In this document: positions 32,600 to 45,249 of the stretch, piece by piece
Numbering within the stretch: the first letter of the stretch is position 1
How the letters are laid out: each line of letters starts with the position of its first letter
Assembly (NCBI RefSeq): GCF_945859685.1
Contig: NC_079147.1
Span: 50,808,946-50,872,945 of the forward strand
Source: Eupeodes corollae
Taxonomy: Eukaryota; Arthropoda; Insecta; Diptera; Syrphidae
Direction of reading: 5' to 3'
DNA length: 64,000 nucleotides
The notes under the pieces: generated by a model
What the model was told of the DNA's origin: nothing
The model's input: the letters and a program-made list of their open reading frames with translations, nothing else
Databases searched by the model: none
Made by a program: the position numbers and the translations under genes

Positions 32600-35050
32600 T
32601 TGTCGAAATCACCCAGCAAAAGCGTCTTGATAGCCTCAATTTTTGGGGCCGTTCTGTACGCAATTAGATCGTCCGGCGGTTTACCCCATTACCCGAGTCA
32701 GACTTGGTATCATATCACTGGGGTAAATGCTGAACAAGATCCTCTGGTCAGCTTTATATACAGACCCTCGGTGTCAAAGGCCCCCTCCAAATCAACCAGA
32801 CAAGCACCCGTACATTTTCTCATCTTTATCTGTATTGGTTTTAGAAATTTTTTTTATTTTGTAATAACTGGACAATTCAGAGTAGATTATTGTAATATTC
32901 GTGGGCTAAGGGCAAATTTTTTGTTAGCATACCGCCATACTGTTTCATACAGGCCACTAAGTGAAACCCAAGTAGGTAAGGATTCCGATCCTGCTGAATT
33001 TTTTATTCATGGGTATAGCTTGGTGCCTTTATTGTTTTCCCACCATGGCCTCGCCATATACATTAGGAATGATGTTGCTTATCAGCTCTTACCACTTACC
33101 GAATATCGGACGTTGAAGGCCGAGCAGAAAACACTCTTGACTTGTTTCTTACCTCTGACCCTGATAAGTACACTGTTAGTGTTCTATCTCCTCTAAGCAC
33201 ATCTGACCATTGTGTCATATCAGCAAATTTCTCGTGTCAAAACTCTCCAGTTAAAGAAAGAGCTCCTACGAGAACCGTTTGGCAATACGAGAAAGCCAAC
33301 TGGGACGGTCTCAATAATTACTTCAGGATCTTTAACTGGTCACTATGCTTCCTCGATAGTGACGTTGACGCCAGCGCTGATATGATCACAAGTTTGATTC
33401 TCCTTGGAATGAGAACTTTTATCCCAAAGAGGGTTAAATGCATCAGGCCTTAGGGAAACGCATGGTTAGATGCGAGCTGTAAAGAGGTAATTAGGGCCAA
33501 AGAGGTAAGTTTCCGTTGATATAATGCCAACCGTACTGAGGAAAGCCGGAAAAAGATCAAACAAGCGTAAGATTTCTGTCCTACTCCTCAGGTCTCGTTC
33601 CGAGCTGATGGAAAACGGCATTTGTCCAGCCTATTCCCAAAAAAGGCGAATCTTTCTCACCCTCTAACTACCGACCGATTGCACTTACGTCCCTTCTTTC
33701 CAAGGTCATGGAAACGCTGTTTAATTATCAGCTTAAGAAATATCTTGAAGATCGACAGCTTCTTAATGACCGGCAATACGGATTTCGTAGCAACAGGTCC
33801 ACTGGTGATCTCATGGCCCATCTCACCGAACAGTGGAGCAAATATTTACATCGTTTTGGAGAAAGTAAGATTATTGCACTTCATATTTCAAAAGCAATTA
33901 ATAGGGTTTGGCCTCAGGCTCTCTTATCGAAAATGCGTGCTTTCGGTTTTCATGAATCCCTGCTTCATTGGATTAGTAATTTAATTACCTTTCGAATCGT
34001 TCAATGCAAGTTGTATTAGATGGATTCAAGTCTGTAAACCACAAAATAAATGCCGGTGTGCCCCAGGGCTCTGTTTTATCTCCAACACTCTTTTTCATTT
34101 TTATTAATGATCTCCTGTCTGCAACAACTAATCCAATACATTGTTTCGCTGACGATAGTACTCTCAGCTTTTCATATTCGTTTTCAGATTCACATCCCTC
34201 TTGGATGTGAAACTGCAACGCCAAAATATGATAAGCTCAATTAATTCCGACCCAAACAGTATTGTACAATGGGGAATAAGAAACCGCGTGGAATTTAATG
34301 CTTCGAAAACGCAATGCTGTCTTGTATCGTTCAATAGAAGTATACCCCCCTTGCCATTATCCATAAATGGCACTTGCATCGAGGAAACTGAACATCTCGA
34401 TATTCTCGGTATGAGTATCACCAACCACCTTTTGTGGAACGATCACATATACGATGCAGCCAAAAATGCCGCAAGATGCTTGGGTTTTCTAAGGCGATGC
34501 AAAAAGTTTTTCTCCGCCTACGATCTGGCTGTTATTTACAAGACTTATATACGTCCAAAGCTTGAATATAACTCCCATATCAGGGCCGGTGCTCCTACAA
34601 CTTACTTAAGCCTCTTGGATAGTATTGTGCGTAGAGCATTTAGATTGATTGGTGATTTCACCATCATAAGATCATTTACGTCACTTGAACATCGTCGAAA
34701 TGTTTCTTATCTCACCTTCTTTTACCGTTATTTTAATGGTTTATGCTCTAGAGAAATAGCCAGCTGATTTTCTCCCCTTAAACAGTTCATCCGTAATACT
34801 AGCGCTTCTAGGAATGCTCATCAATATACCCTCGAGCCCATCTTCGGTCATACTGTCAAGTACAGAGATTCGTTCTTTAGCCGTACTATGCGAATGTGGA
34901 ATGCCTTGCCACACTCTGTCTTTCCCAGCTGTTGCAATATTCAGAAATTCAAAACCAATGTGCACCACCACCTCTTTTCAACCCCTCTCTCCCTTTCCTA
35001 GTGCTCTACATAATAAGGGTAGTTATCCCTTTGAGTGTCGCCTGACATTG
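32600..35050 (+). mobile_element. CR1/Jockey-group LINE, copy 1, internally deleted
   Basis: From about 32880 a LINE endonuclease starts (FRVDYCNIRGLRANFLLAY), then reverse transcriptase (33600-34240) and C-terminal region (to about 34770), then a short 3' part ending near 35050. 32600-32830 is an open stretch that may be ORF1 or leader; I do not recognise it. Related to 45250-47650. Confidence 0.83.
32880..34767 (+). pseudogene. CR1/Jockey-group LINE ORF2, broken
   Basis: Endonuclease start: FRVDYCNIRGLRANF, LSETQVGKDSDPAEFFIHGYSLVPLLFSHHGLAIYIRNDVAY. The central endonuclease is deleted; the frame resumes at SDPDKYTVSVLSPLSTSDHCV. A second deletion (about 33570) joins the linker to reverse transcriptase: PIPKKGESFSPSNYRPIALTSLLSKVMETL, YGFRSNRSTGDLM, HISKAINRVWP (expected D in motif A is H), INAGVPQGSVLSPTLFFIFINDLL and CFADDSTLSFSY (F-A-D-D kept). 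The C-terminus from 34201 has LGFLRRCKKFFSAYDLAVIYKTYIRPKLEYNSH. Several frames. Inactive. Confidence 0.83.
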
Positions 35051-35059
35051 AGTCTTTCT

Positions 35060-36700
35060 CAAAAGACCGTTTAACTTTTAAGAATCCGACACAAAATGTT
35101 CAATATAAAATCTTGAAATGTTTTAAATACTCAAGTGATAGGATTTTCACAATTAATATTATTTTCATTCACTCAAACCTAATGGATTGATAGCGGATAG
35201 TCGCTGACCTGTGGTTTAATTTTAATAGTAATAATTCTGTAAAATTCATAACACTTTTTGCAATTTTATTCAAGAAACCATCCGCCTACAGTTTTACCCA
35301 TCATTTAAAACTCTTTAAATTTTTGTTTTCTGTAGAAAACTGCACACCCAAATTCAAAACCATAACACGAGTTGAGCATAGAATTCCCCTCGAAGAAATT
35401 CAACTCAACTTCTAAGCAATTGGAAAACCAAAAGCCAACATTCAGATGCCAAACAATGGCATAGAATTGTCATCGTCACCGACAAAAGCCCCGAGGGCAA
35501 CTTCGTTACTGGGGATGCTGATGAAAAACGAAGCGTATATCCTTCTGCCTGCCTTGGTATAAGGATACGTCATATAAGTTACATATCAACTATATGTATA
35601 TGTGCATTCATCAACCATGAATTTATTGAAGGAGACAAAGTTGTCGAGGATATTTCCGGTGTAATATGCGTCTGTCCTATTTTGCTTGTTTCGCACACAA
35701 CATACTATTTACACAAACACATGTATGTATGGTGTGTAACAAGCTTTCTTCAAGAACAAAGTCCTCGACTACCAATCTTTCATCTTATAGGTAGGTATGT
35801 GGGTAGTCATCGCCCTCGTCCTCGTCGTCATCATCATCATCATTATCATCAACATCATCAGAAGCAGCATCGTTCGTTCGTCTATGTACATTACTCTTGT
35901 GTATTTGATCAAAGAAAGGACACACAATGTTGCAGCAATTCAATCTGTTGCGGCATATAGTCGAGTCGTCCTTGGCAGTTCAGCACTCACAATTCGGAGT
36001 CTATATACATGATGATGTATGTGTATGATGATGTTTCCCGTACACGCACGCACGCTTACACATTATCAGGATGCGGGTGGACGACAAGGAAGAAGTTAAA
36101 GATGGAAAACCGTTCCTTTAGGATCTTAATAATAATAATAATAGCAACATACAGCATCCAGCAACAATGTCTATGGGCTGCAAGCTAGGCTGGCGCTGCT
36201 GGCTGGGCTGATGATGGGCTCTGGTGCGGAGTTCGGGGTGTAAACAGTGGGGATAGGGACGTTGGGTATAAAAGCTTGTCAGATCCATGACTATGAGGGA
36301 CGTGCTGCCACACTCCATTAAATATATGAACAAGACATGGAACGAGATTACATTTTACAATAACTATGCCCGTGGTCACGTGGTGCAACTCTGTAACTAC
36401 AGACTGTAAATACACTCTGCTGATGATAATGTGACGTGTGTGTCATAAAACGTACTTATGGTATCCAAAAACTAAAGTTTCTTTCTTTGTTTAAGACTTT
36501 ACCAAAAGTTTAGTCCTAAAGTGCGAATAGAAGAGGACATTCTGTGGGTGGTGGTTTTGACCATATTTCTTCTTGCACTATCGATTAATTTGACAACAAT
36601 TATTTTGAACATTTTTACTTTAATTAAAAAAAAAATGCCGTAATAATCCGACATTTTGTCAAGAGTCTGCTGCGAAACTTTGTCATTTGTAGTTATGTTA
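35060..36700. other. non-coding stretch with microsatellites
   Basis: Simple repeats rich in CATCAT at about 35830-35865 and AATAATAAT at about 36128. No recognisable protein. Open frames over the CATCAT run are artefacts of the repeat. Confidence 0.5.
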
Positions 36701-36704
36701 CTTC

Positions 36705-37180
36705 TCACGGTCCGGCAAAATCCTCATTCAAACCCTCCAAGCGGGTTCCAGGCGGGCAATGATGACCACAGTAGTCCTGTGCGTTTTTGGCAGGATGGTG
36801 ATTAGCTAAGGTTGAGTTGAGTCGCTGAATTTTTGTAACTCCTCAATAGTGCAACGTTCGGAAACCCAATTTAATCATAGTTAAGAGGTTCCTATTTTCA
36901 GTGGTGGTGTGAGCGTACTTTGTACGAAAACCGTCCCGAAGAATGGAAGGCTGGGGGATAAACCAGCCACTAACGAGCTCTTTTGGATGCTGTCAATGAG
37001 CTCTATAAATTAAGATGAAGAACATTTGGTGGAGAAACAGCGATCTGAATGAAAAAAGAAGGACACTCCGGTTCAACTGCTTCAAATGCGAAACGAAGTT
37101 TTTTGCTGATTTGTGTCCTAAGCTGGACGACATGAAATACGAGTTCAATTGTACGAATAGAAACTAAAAAAGTGACAGTT
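36705..37180. other. moderately GC-rich stretch of unknown origin
   Basis: Less AT-rich than its surroundings and dense in short words such as AGCGGGTTCCAGGCGGGC. It looks like the leader of an old repeat, but I find no second copy in the window and no coding motif. Confidence 0.35.
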
Positions 37181-37670
37181 TTTTGACACTAAACTAAAAA
37201 CCTGAACAAACAAATTAATAAAAGTTGGTAAAAATTGATTTTCGACATAAACATCTTTTCAAAACTTTAAGATATTGACTTTAAACTACTTTTATCTTTT
37301 AAAAAATATTGTTGTCAACACTCAGTAAAATTTTGAGAAAAATCTAAATAACAATTAACACAAAATATTGTTTTCGATATTCAGTAGCTTTTTTATACTA
37401 ATCCAACTATCCGTTTTTTCATAAAAATAAAATCTACAAAAATTAGTACACAAATTTGGTGAAAATTCATGTTCGGTTCTTAACATTTCTCAAACTAATT
37501 TTATTTTTCTAATTTGTAAAAATTTAAGAAATGCTACTGTAATTGGTTTAATTTTGATTCGATTAAAAATCTATTTAACAAAACTAGATTTTCAAACTTA
37601 ACTTTTTCTTTATATGAAAAACATTGTTGGTAATTTAAAAATTTGTAAGAATAATTCAAATTGTAGATGT
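37180..37670 (+). repeat. AT-rich dispersed repeat, copy 2 (partial)
   Basis: Shares AAAATATTGTTGTCAACA and TTGTTTTCGATATTCAGTA blocks with copies at 11061 and 44165. Lacks the 5' part. Runs directly into the RTE leader at about 37700. Confidence 0.75.
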
Positions 37671-37699
37671 TCAAATGGTAGATATGTGCATTCAAGAGG

Positions 37700-40600
37700 A
37701 CATAAGCGTCCACAGGTTTTTCTCAAAACCAACCTCTGTCTATCAACTCCTACTCTCACCTCCCTTTGGTGAACATCGGGTGTCTAGTACCTCAACTGGA
37801 GATTTAGTTTCAACCTCAGTGGAGAGATGTTGGGGGCAGCAAACGAGAGAGGGGGGAGATGTGTTTCTATTAAAGACCTCTCCCTATCCAGACGGTAGCG
37901 GAGGATTTCCCGAAATGGAATCAACAGTGGCGTCTACAGTTCCAGTAAGGTTGAACTACTTAGTTAACACCTTATAGGGCTTTTTCGACTTATTCGGAGC
38001 CGAGGCCTATAAGGAGCGGTTTTATCCGGCTCCCCATCCTTAGAGTTATACTAAGGATCTGGCCCTCCAGTTTGGGGGTTGTGCCGTCGGGGTGACTTCC
38101 TGGCCACGTAAAAGCTTTCATAGTGGCGAAGCACCAACAAGCCTTGGATACGGAGGGATTTACTGTTGACAACCAACGCAAACGAATAAAGGACAACGAA
38201 CTTCGAATATGCACGTGGAATGTTAGGTCCCTTAACAGACCACGTGCGGCCGAAGAATTAGCGGAGGCCTAAGACTGTCAGACATCACCGCCATCCAGGA
38301 AATGCGATGGGATGGGCCGGGCAAAAAGAGGATGAACTGCCATATTTACTATGGTGACTGCTAAAACGAAAACCAACAGCGCTTATTTGGATGCGGCTTC
38401 GTCATTGGAGCCAGACTTAGGAAAGAAGTCTCGAGCTATAGGAGCACTAATGAGCGCCTCATGACCATACGCATCAAGGCTAAATTCGGCAACATTAGCC
38501 TGATATGCGCGCACACCCCACAGAAGAGAAAGACGAAAACACCAAAGATATGTTCTTCGAGCTCCTAGACTAAAAATATATAAGCAGTGCCCTAGCTACG
38601 ATATTAAAATAGTCCTGGCGATTTTAATGCAAAGCTAGGAAGGGAAGACTTCTTTGGTGGAATAATCGGGAAAAACAGCCTGCACGACAACGGATTCAGG
38701 CTCATAGATTTTGCTGTGGGGCGACACGTCATGGTAGCCAGTACGCGTTTTCCACACCTCAACATCCACAAAGGAAGTTGGACTTCTCCAGATCAATCTA
38801 CCGTAACCAGCATCATGGATGTACGAACTTTCCGAGGAGCTAACATCGACTCGGACCACTACCTCGTTGTAGCCAAGGTAGCACTTCGGGTTTCCAGACC
38901 CAAGGCAAAACAGGGAGGTGCTTAGAGAAGGTACAACCTCGAACAGCTAAAATCGCCAGAGATCGTTAAATCCTTTAACAACCGAGTTACAAGTAACCTA
39001 TCTCGAAGTTCTCCGCCGCCAACACAATGTATCGAAAACCAGTGGCAACATTGCCAAGAGGCAATCAGAGAAGTCGCCTCTGATGTGCCACCTCTGAACA
39101 GCCACCAACAATGAACCCCTGGTTTGATGACGAATGTCAGAAGGAAAATGCAGGCAAACGACAGACGCGCAAAGCGGCGCTTATTAAAAGAGCTGCTCAT
39201 GAGCTCTATAAGCAGAAGAGGTGAGAGAAACGGCGACTTCTCAGAAGGAAAAGGAGAGGTCATGAGAAGCGTACAGTCGAAGATGTTGAGAGGTTTAAAA
39301 GCAGGAATGAAGTTCGAAAGTTTTATGAACAGGTGAAACGAAATTGACAGGTACATAAACTTAGAACCGAAGGCTGCAAAGACCATAGTGGAACCGCAGT
39401 CAATGGTGAGGATATTGAAGGACCACCTCTGCAGACTTTATAGCGACGACGAACCGAATTCCGCTGTCAGGCAGAATGATCCATTCAACATATACGACGA
39501 AAGCCAACAATCCCGTCCTCCCGACTTAGACGAAGTAAAGATTGACATATATAAGCTGAAGTCTAATAAAGCCGCTGAAGCAGATAGCTTGAAAGCTGGG
39601 CTCTTTAAAGCAGTTGGAGATAAGTTGGTTAGGAGCATGCACCAACTTATCTGTAAGCTATGGTCGGATGAAAGCATGCCCGATGAATGGAACCTCAGTA
39701 TTGTTTGCCCGATCCTGAAAAAAGGAGACCCTCTGAACTGCACCAACTAAAGGGGAATCAGTCTACTTAACATCGCCTATAAAATCTTTTCTGCCGTAAT
39801 ATGTGAACGTCTAAAGCCCATCGTCAACAACCTGATAGGTCCTTATCAGTGTGGTTTTAGACTAGGAAAGTCCACAGTTGATCAAATCTCACATTACGGC
39901 AGATCCTGGAAATAACCCAAGAACACCAAATCGACACCAACCATCTTTTCATCGATTTCAAGGCCGCATATGACAGCATCTACAGGGACGAGCTGTGTAG
40001 AGCCATGTCTAGTTTTGGCATCCCTGCCAAGCTCATCCGTTTGTGCACGATGACCATGGAGAATTCACGCTGCTCCATTAAGGTTGGAAACAACTCAACA
40101 GAACCTTTCGATGTCAAAAAAGGTTTTAGACAAGGTGATGCGCTGTCATGTAATTTTTTTAACATCGTGCTTGAAAGAATAGTGCAGAGCTCACACGTCA
40201 ACACTAGAGGCACTATCTTTCAAAAGTCTGTCCAATTACTGGCATATGCTGATGACATTGACATAATCGGAAGAACTCAGCGTGATGTCAATGGGGCTTT
40301 TGTGAGTATTGAGGCAGAGGCTGCAAAAATAGGTTTAACGTTTAATGAGGGCAAAACAAAGTGCATGCTGTCGTCAAGAAAGGACGTACAACACCGACGA
40401 CGTCTTGGTTAAAACGTCGCCATCGACAGACGTAACTTTGAGGTAGTCAAGGACTTCGTCTACCTAGGCTCCGCTGTAAACGCAGAAAACAACACCAGCG
40501 CTGAGATCAAACGCAGAATAACTCTTGCCAACCCCTGTTTCTTTGGACTAAGAAAGCAATTGAGTGGTAATGTCTTCTCTCGAGGGACCAAAGTGTTGCT

Positions 40601-40756
40601 ATATAAGACCCTTATGATCCCCGTCCTGCTATACGGTGCAGAAGCATGGACCATGACAAAAGCGAATGAAAGCACCTTGGGTCGCTTCGAGAGAAAAGTT
40701 CTTCGTGTGATCTACGGTCCCGTATGCATCGAAGGGGAGTGGAGGAGAAGATGATA
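37700..40756 (+). mobile_element. RTE-like LINE, second large copy, 3'-truncated
   Basis: Same family as 12568-15727, with a longer 5' leader (37700-37960). It ends at about 40756, within the C-terminal coding region, where it joins unrelated DNA, so it lacks the SINE-like tail. Many small indels. Confidence 0.88.
38190..40756 (+). pseudogene. RTE LINE polyprotein, second copy
   Basis: Endonuclease codons begin near 38200 (LRICTWNV) and include an EMRWDGPGK segment, then TWTSPDQSTV and SDHYLVVA. The KAAEADSLKAGLFKAVGDKLVRSMHQLICKLW segment (about 39560-39660) confirms that the TAG at 14313 in the first copy is a mutation. The reverse transcriptase is better kept here: FIDFKAAYDSI, FDVKKGFRQGDALSC, LAYADDIDIIGR (40240, catalytic YADD present) and NEGKTKCMLSSRKD in a frame of 135 codons (40005-40412). 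The C-terminus holds VLLYGAEAWTMTKANESTLGRFERKVLRVIYG. Stops and frameshifts are found throughout, including a stop after NCTN (39750). Confidence 0.87.
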
Positions 40757-40884
40757 CATTGCCAATTTTGACAATAAACCATCTACCATTAAGCATGTCA
40801 TAAAGCATATACGGGTCCGGGTCAGATAAAATGGTATTCCGGGTATAGATAGATAGAGGTCTACGTGCCGTTTTTAGTAATCAT

Positions 40885-41230
40885 AATGGGGTGGCACGGT
40901 GAGCATCGGGCATTTGTCGTAAAGGAATATATCCGTAATGGTGGTTCAGCGATTACTACTCAGCGAGCACTTCGCATTCGATTTCAACTGTTCCGGATAG
41001 AAAAACAATTCAAGTTTGGTTATCAAACGTTAGAGCAACGGGTTCTTCGCTAAAGAAAAAATCGTATGGCCGACCTTTAACCGCAACAACGCCGGATAAT
41101 GTGGCACGTGTAAGTGCCAGCAATCTCCAAGGCGTTCAGCACTTAAACATGCAGCTGCCCTTGGATTGTCCTATAGGAGCCCACTTGGACCTTACTGATA
41201 CTCGAAAAAAGACTTATCGACCGGAAATTC
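40885..41230 (+). pseudogene. Tc1/mariner-like transposase, N-terminal relic
   Basis: Translation gives MGWHGEHRAFVVKEYIRNGGSAITTQRALR (from 40886), a helix-turn-helix start like that of a mariner-type DNA-binding domain. After a frameshift come GRPLTATTPDNVARV (about 41070) and RRSALKHAAALGLSYRS (about 41125). No catalytic domain follows. It lies directly after the broken end of the RTE copy. Confidence 0.72.
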
Positions 41231-41249
41231 GCCGGATTGGAGCTGTCCT

Positions 41250-41640
41250 TTCCCTTTTTCGGGAGAGGATGTAACACAGCTGTCTTCCAACAGACGGGAT
41301 AATATGCATTGTTCAGAACGTTGTTAAACAGAGTTATATAAGTGTCTACAGCTTCCTGAGGTTATGTGCAGTATACTGTTGGATATACCATCGACACCTG
41401 CTGACTTCTTCTTCTTTAATGAATCGAAGATGAGCTTGAGCTCTACCTTCGTGACTAATGGGATATTAGTCCCGTTTTGCTCGGCGATAATGGCATTTGC
41501 CAAGCTTTCGTCATTGAACCTTGTTAAACTGAGAATTCACCTTGTACACTTGCTGGACAGCAGCCCCACCGACTCTGTTTTCTCCTACGGATCTTCGATA
41601 ACAAAGAAGTCATCCTCCATTATTAACATGGTCCCTTGAA
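41250..41640 (-). pseudogene. LINE reverse-transcriptase start, fragment
   Basis: Minus-strand translation gives AAVQQVYKVNSQFNK, ESLANAIIAEQNGTNIPLVT, ELKLIFDSLKKKKSAGVDGISNSIL and a short LYNSV piece. The KSAGVDGIS block is the usual region just before reverse-transcriptase motif 1 in Jockey/R1-type LINEs. The family differs from the other LINEs in this window. Confidence 0.7.
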
Positions 41641-41649
41641 AAACATTGA

Positions 41650-44160
41650 TGTTTTCAGTTTGATGGTTTAAACATCGCGCATCGCAAATCTCTTTTTATA
41701 ATACAAATTAAGTTTTGAAGTTAGTCAGTCTCAAAAGACCTGTTTAGAGTTTCTTTAGATTGAAAACCACTTTTTAAAGAAAGAAATTAGTATATAACTT
41801 TTGACGCTCTAAAACTCGATTACATTTTTTCTTTAAAGAGGGTTCATACAGAAGGTTCTTTGGAATAAAAAACACTTAGAGCATTACTTAATCTTGTATA
41901 CAAATATCCTTTTTCCCTTGAATTTATACTCAAACAAAAGTTATTCATTTTTTCATCACAGAAATATCCCAATTGACACGTATTAAACTTTTTAGTGTTT
42001 ATCTTTTTTTATATTAAAATATTAAATTCAACATATTTCCACTTTGCTTTCTTTCTCCTTTTGAGGATCTACTAAAATATAATTTTATTTTAACACAAAT
42101 ATCGATAAAAGCTGAAATTTCGTCTATAAATATAAATATATACGCCCCGAATTAAACTCCCTAAAATAGATAATCAACTTTATTGACAGAACACTTAATT
42201 TAACAGGCCCTTCATTCTCTGTTTTGAGAGTTAAGGTCGTGGTCGACGGAATCAAAAGCAAAATAAAATCGAATTATATTTATATTCAACCCAAGACAAG
42301 CCAACAATACCGCGCCGGCCGCCATGATATGTATTCCTTAAATAGCCAATAAAATATATTAAATCTGCACTTGCCGCAATCCTCAACACCAACGCCATCT
42401 CGTTTTCTATTATCATGGCAGCGCGTTCCATTGTTGTCCATTCAATACCAGACCAAGAACCAAAGGCCATGTCCTCCTCAGCCCATTCAATTTCTTCCAC
42501 TTGAAAAGTACGATATAAATTCATCAAGAGCAATCCTTTATAATAATATTTCTATTGCTGCGAAAACAAGAATTGATGAGGCAATAAAAAGTAATAAAAA
42601 TCTCCAATACCCGCTCATAATAGACGTCCTCCACAAAATCCCGAGTGCGTCCAGCCATTCCAGCTATCCGGAACATCCAAACCAAGTCGAGTCAAGTCAA
42701 ACCAGAAGCAGCTATCGCCATTAGCAACAGCAATTGGCGAATTGCTTTTAACATAGAATGAACAGTCTTATTGCGTCGTTACCACGCAATCCCATGGAAG
42801 CCCTTCGAACTTTCAAACATCCTCCCTCTTGGCCTATTCCTGCTCGTATTCGTTGGTAGATGAAACCAGAATCGGAATCCTCATCTCAATGCTTTATACA
42901 TAAAAAACAGAGGCAAACCTTCGTCGTCATCGTCATAGTCAGCGTTGATCATTCCACCAAACAGTCACAAAGTGGCCACAACGCACAAAAGGTCCAATTG
43001 GAAAAGTAGCTTCTATTCATTCTATTCTATATCCTATCCCTCCCTGTGTCCTGTCTCGTCCTGAATCTGTGCTTGCTCTTCTTCAAGTCTAGTTCCAGTC
43101 TGCCTGCAATCGTACGTATTTATGGCATATACTTGCTCCAGATGAATGCTGAAATTTATTGGCACTTGGAGAACGGGTATAAACCGTCCTAAAATTCTTC
43201 AAATAATAAATCTGTTCTCATAAAAACAACGAATGCACACAAACCGACACGAATCCGGTAAGTGGGAATGTGGCACAACCAACAACCGCCAACCAAATAG
43301 AAACCGAGCAATGTAGCGCTAGCGCCCGCCATAGATGGCGCGCCATTGCCTCGCCATACTGCGTCATTCATTCTCCATTTTTCATTCCATCGCCATTGCT
43401 ATCGCGTCGAGTCTCGCGTATCGCGTATCGCGTTCATTCAACAAACTAACGACGAACCATTCAGTAACAGTTATGACGGAAATGGCATGGCTGAACTGGA
43501 ACTGAAACTGAAACTGGGAGACCTTTAACGTGAGAATACAAATTTTATTTTTAACTCAAAAGAGCAGAGGGAGGGATGGATGGATGGAAGGACAACGGAA
43601 ACGACATTAAAGCTTCTTACTCGTAATTCTGATTTTTGTTGGTTGTTTTATGCACTTGTTGGGTTGCTGTTTCCTTTTTGTTTTATTTTCGTGATGATTT
43701 CTTTGTTCATAAAGGATTTAAAGTCCACAAATTGCTAAGCTTTGAAAAACAGAAGGAAATATTCAAGGACCGATCTTAAACTTTGGTGGTGTGTTGTTTG
43801 AATTTAATGGGTTTAGCTTTAATTAAACGTGACTTATATTTTTAAAGAAGCATTCTATTTTATTATCTCTGCACAAACCATTGAGGCGAATAGATTGAAA
43901 TCTCTTTCAAAAATTAAATTTTTAAATGAAACTTGAACAGGTTTTTGGTCCACAGTTTTTTAAAAGATATTTAATTTTGATAATCAACTCTTCTTTGTTC
44001 TGCGTAAGGTGATCACTAAAAGTTTATGATTGCTTGGTAGCACTCACACATTATTATTGGTATATTTCGATCACATGAAATTTTTTGCAATTTTTTGGTA
44101 AATTTAAATAATAGGATGTCAAAACCCATAAAAAAAAAACAAAGTTTGGGAGATATGGTA
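41650..44160. other. non-repetitive stretch, possibly host DNA with a promoter-like patch
   Basis: No transposon protein seen. 43300-43520 is GC-richer, with TCGCGTATCGCGTATCGCG and an ATTCAGTAACAG that resembles an insect initiator. Nothing firm downstream. Confidence 0.35.
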
Positions 44161-44164
44161 AAAT

Positions 44165-45247
44165 TTTCAAGCTACCATTTCGATCAGCTGTTGTTTTTTT
44201 AACTTCCCATAGGAAGTTATTGTAATGGGTCCGATTTGTCAAATTGAAAATTTTGACATTTCTCGACGTTTCAAGGTCCCTAGAGTCGAAATAAAAGATT
44301 TTTAGAAAGATGTCTGGGCGTGAGTGTGTACGTACGTTCGTACGTCCGTACGTTCACGACGTTTTTTACGTCGTCCATAACTCAAGAACCAGAAGAGATA
44401 TCGAATTCAAATAAATTTAGTTGTACAGATAAAAAGGCAGAAAGATGCAGAAAGGGCTCTCAAGAAAATTGCGTGTTTGATTTTTTTACCATAGCAGTTT
44501 GAAAAAAGGTGAAAATTTTGGTTAACTCTAAATATCTTACGAACCAAAAACGCTAGACACTTGAATTAAATTTTATATAATATACTGTAACGTGATATCA
44601 AGGAATTATATTTTTTGAAAAAAATCAATATAACGGTTTTTTATAAATCAAAACAACTGAAAAAAAAATGTGTCACCTCCAAAATTTTAAGACTAAAATA
44701 TGATTTCATCTCCAAATCAATTTTGTGCAACGAAAAATAATGTTTTTGACATCTGGTTAAATTTTGAGAAAAATCGAATTGACAGTTTTTTTTACAAAAA
44801 ATAAAAACCCAAAAAAAAAATGTATAAAAGTTGGTAAAAATTGTAGATATTGGCTTAAAACTACTTTTGTCTTTCAAAAAATATTGTTGTTAACATTCAG
44901 TAAAATTTTGAAAAAAATCGACTTGACAGTTTTTGTACAAAAAATTAAAAATCTAAAAAAATTTAACAAAACTTGGTAAAAATGTACTTTCGACTCAAAA
45001 AGCTTTTCAAAAATTAAAAATATTGGTTTCAAACTTATTTTATTTCACAGAAAATATTGTTTTCGATACTCAGTAATTTTTATATAAAAATCTAACAGCC
45101 CGTTTTTTCATAAAAAATAAAATCTACAAAAAATAGTACGCAAATTTGGTAAAAATTGATACGAATACGCATAGACAAACTTTTAAGTAAGACAAATCGA
45201 CAGCTAGGATGAGAAGTTATCAGTGTGTGTCGCATCCAAGCCTCTTT
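44165..45247 (+). repeat. AT-rich dispersed repeat, copy 3 (most complete)
   Basis: About 1.08 kb. The 5' region has AACTTCCCATAGGAAGTT (44201-44218, self-complementary arms), TTTCTCGACGTTTCAAGGTC, a GTACGTACGTTCGTACG run and ACTCAAGAACC. An A/T-rich core follows, then GGATGAGAAGTT (45207-45218). Non-coding. The other copies are partial. Confidence 0.8.
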
Positions 45248-45249
45248 TT

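Noticed and set aside
32600..32830. Host coding exon before the CR1/Jockey-group LINE
   Set aside because: The frame runs into the LINE endonuclease and is more simply LINE leader or ORF1; not recognised, so not called.
35682..36012. Open frames over the CATCAT run
   Set aside because: Repeat-driven frames rich in His, Ile and Val; no domain and no support.
42371..42724. 117-codon plus-strand frame
   Set aside because: No recognised domain or family; codon content gives no reason to call a gene.
44201..45218. Calling the AT-rich repeat a MITE with AACTTCCCAT terminal repeats
   Set aside because: Similarity between copies continues beyond these words on both sides, so they are not the true ends.
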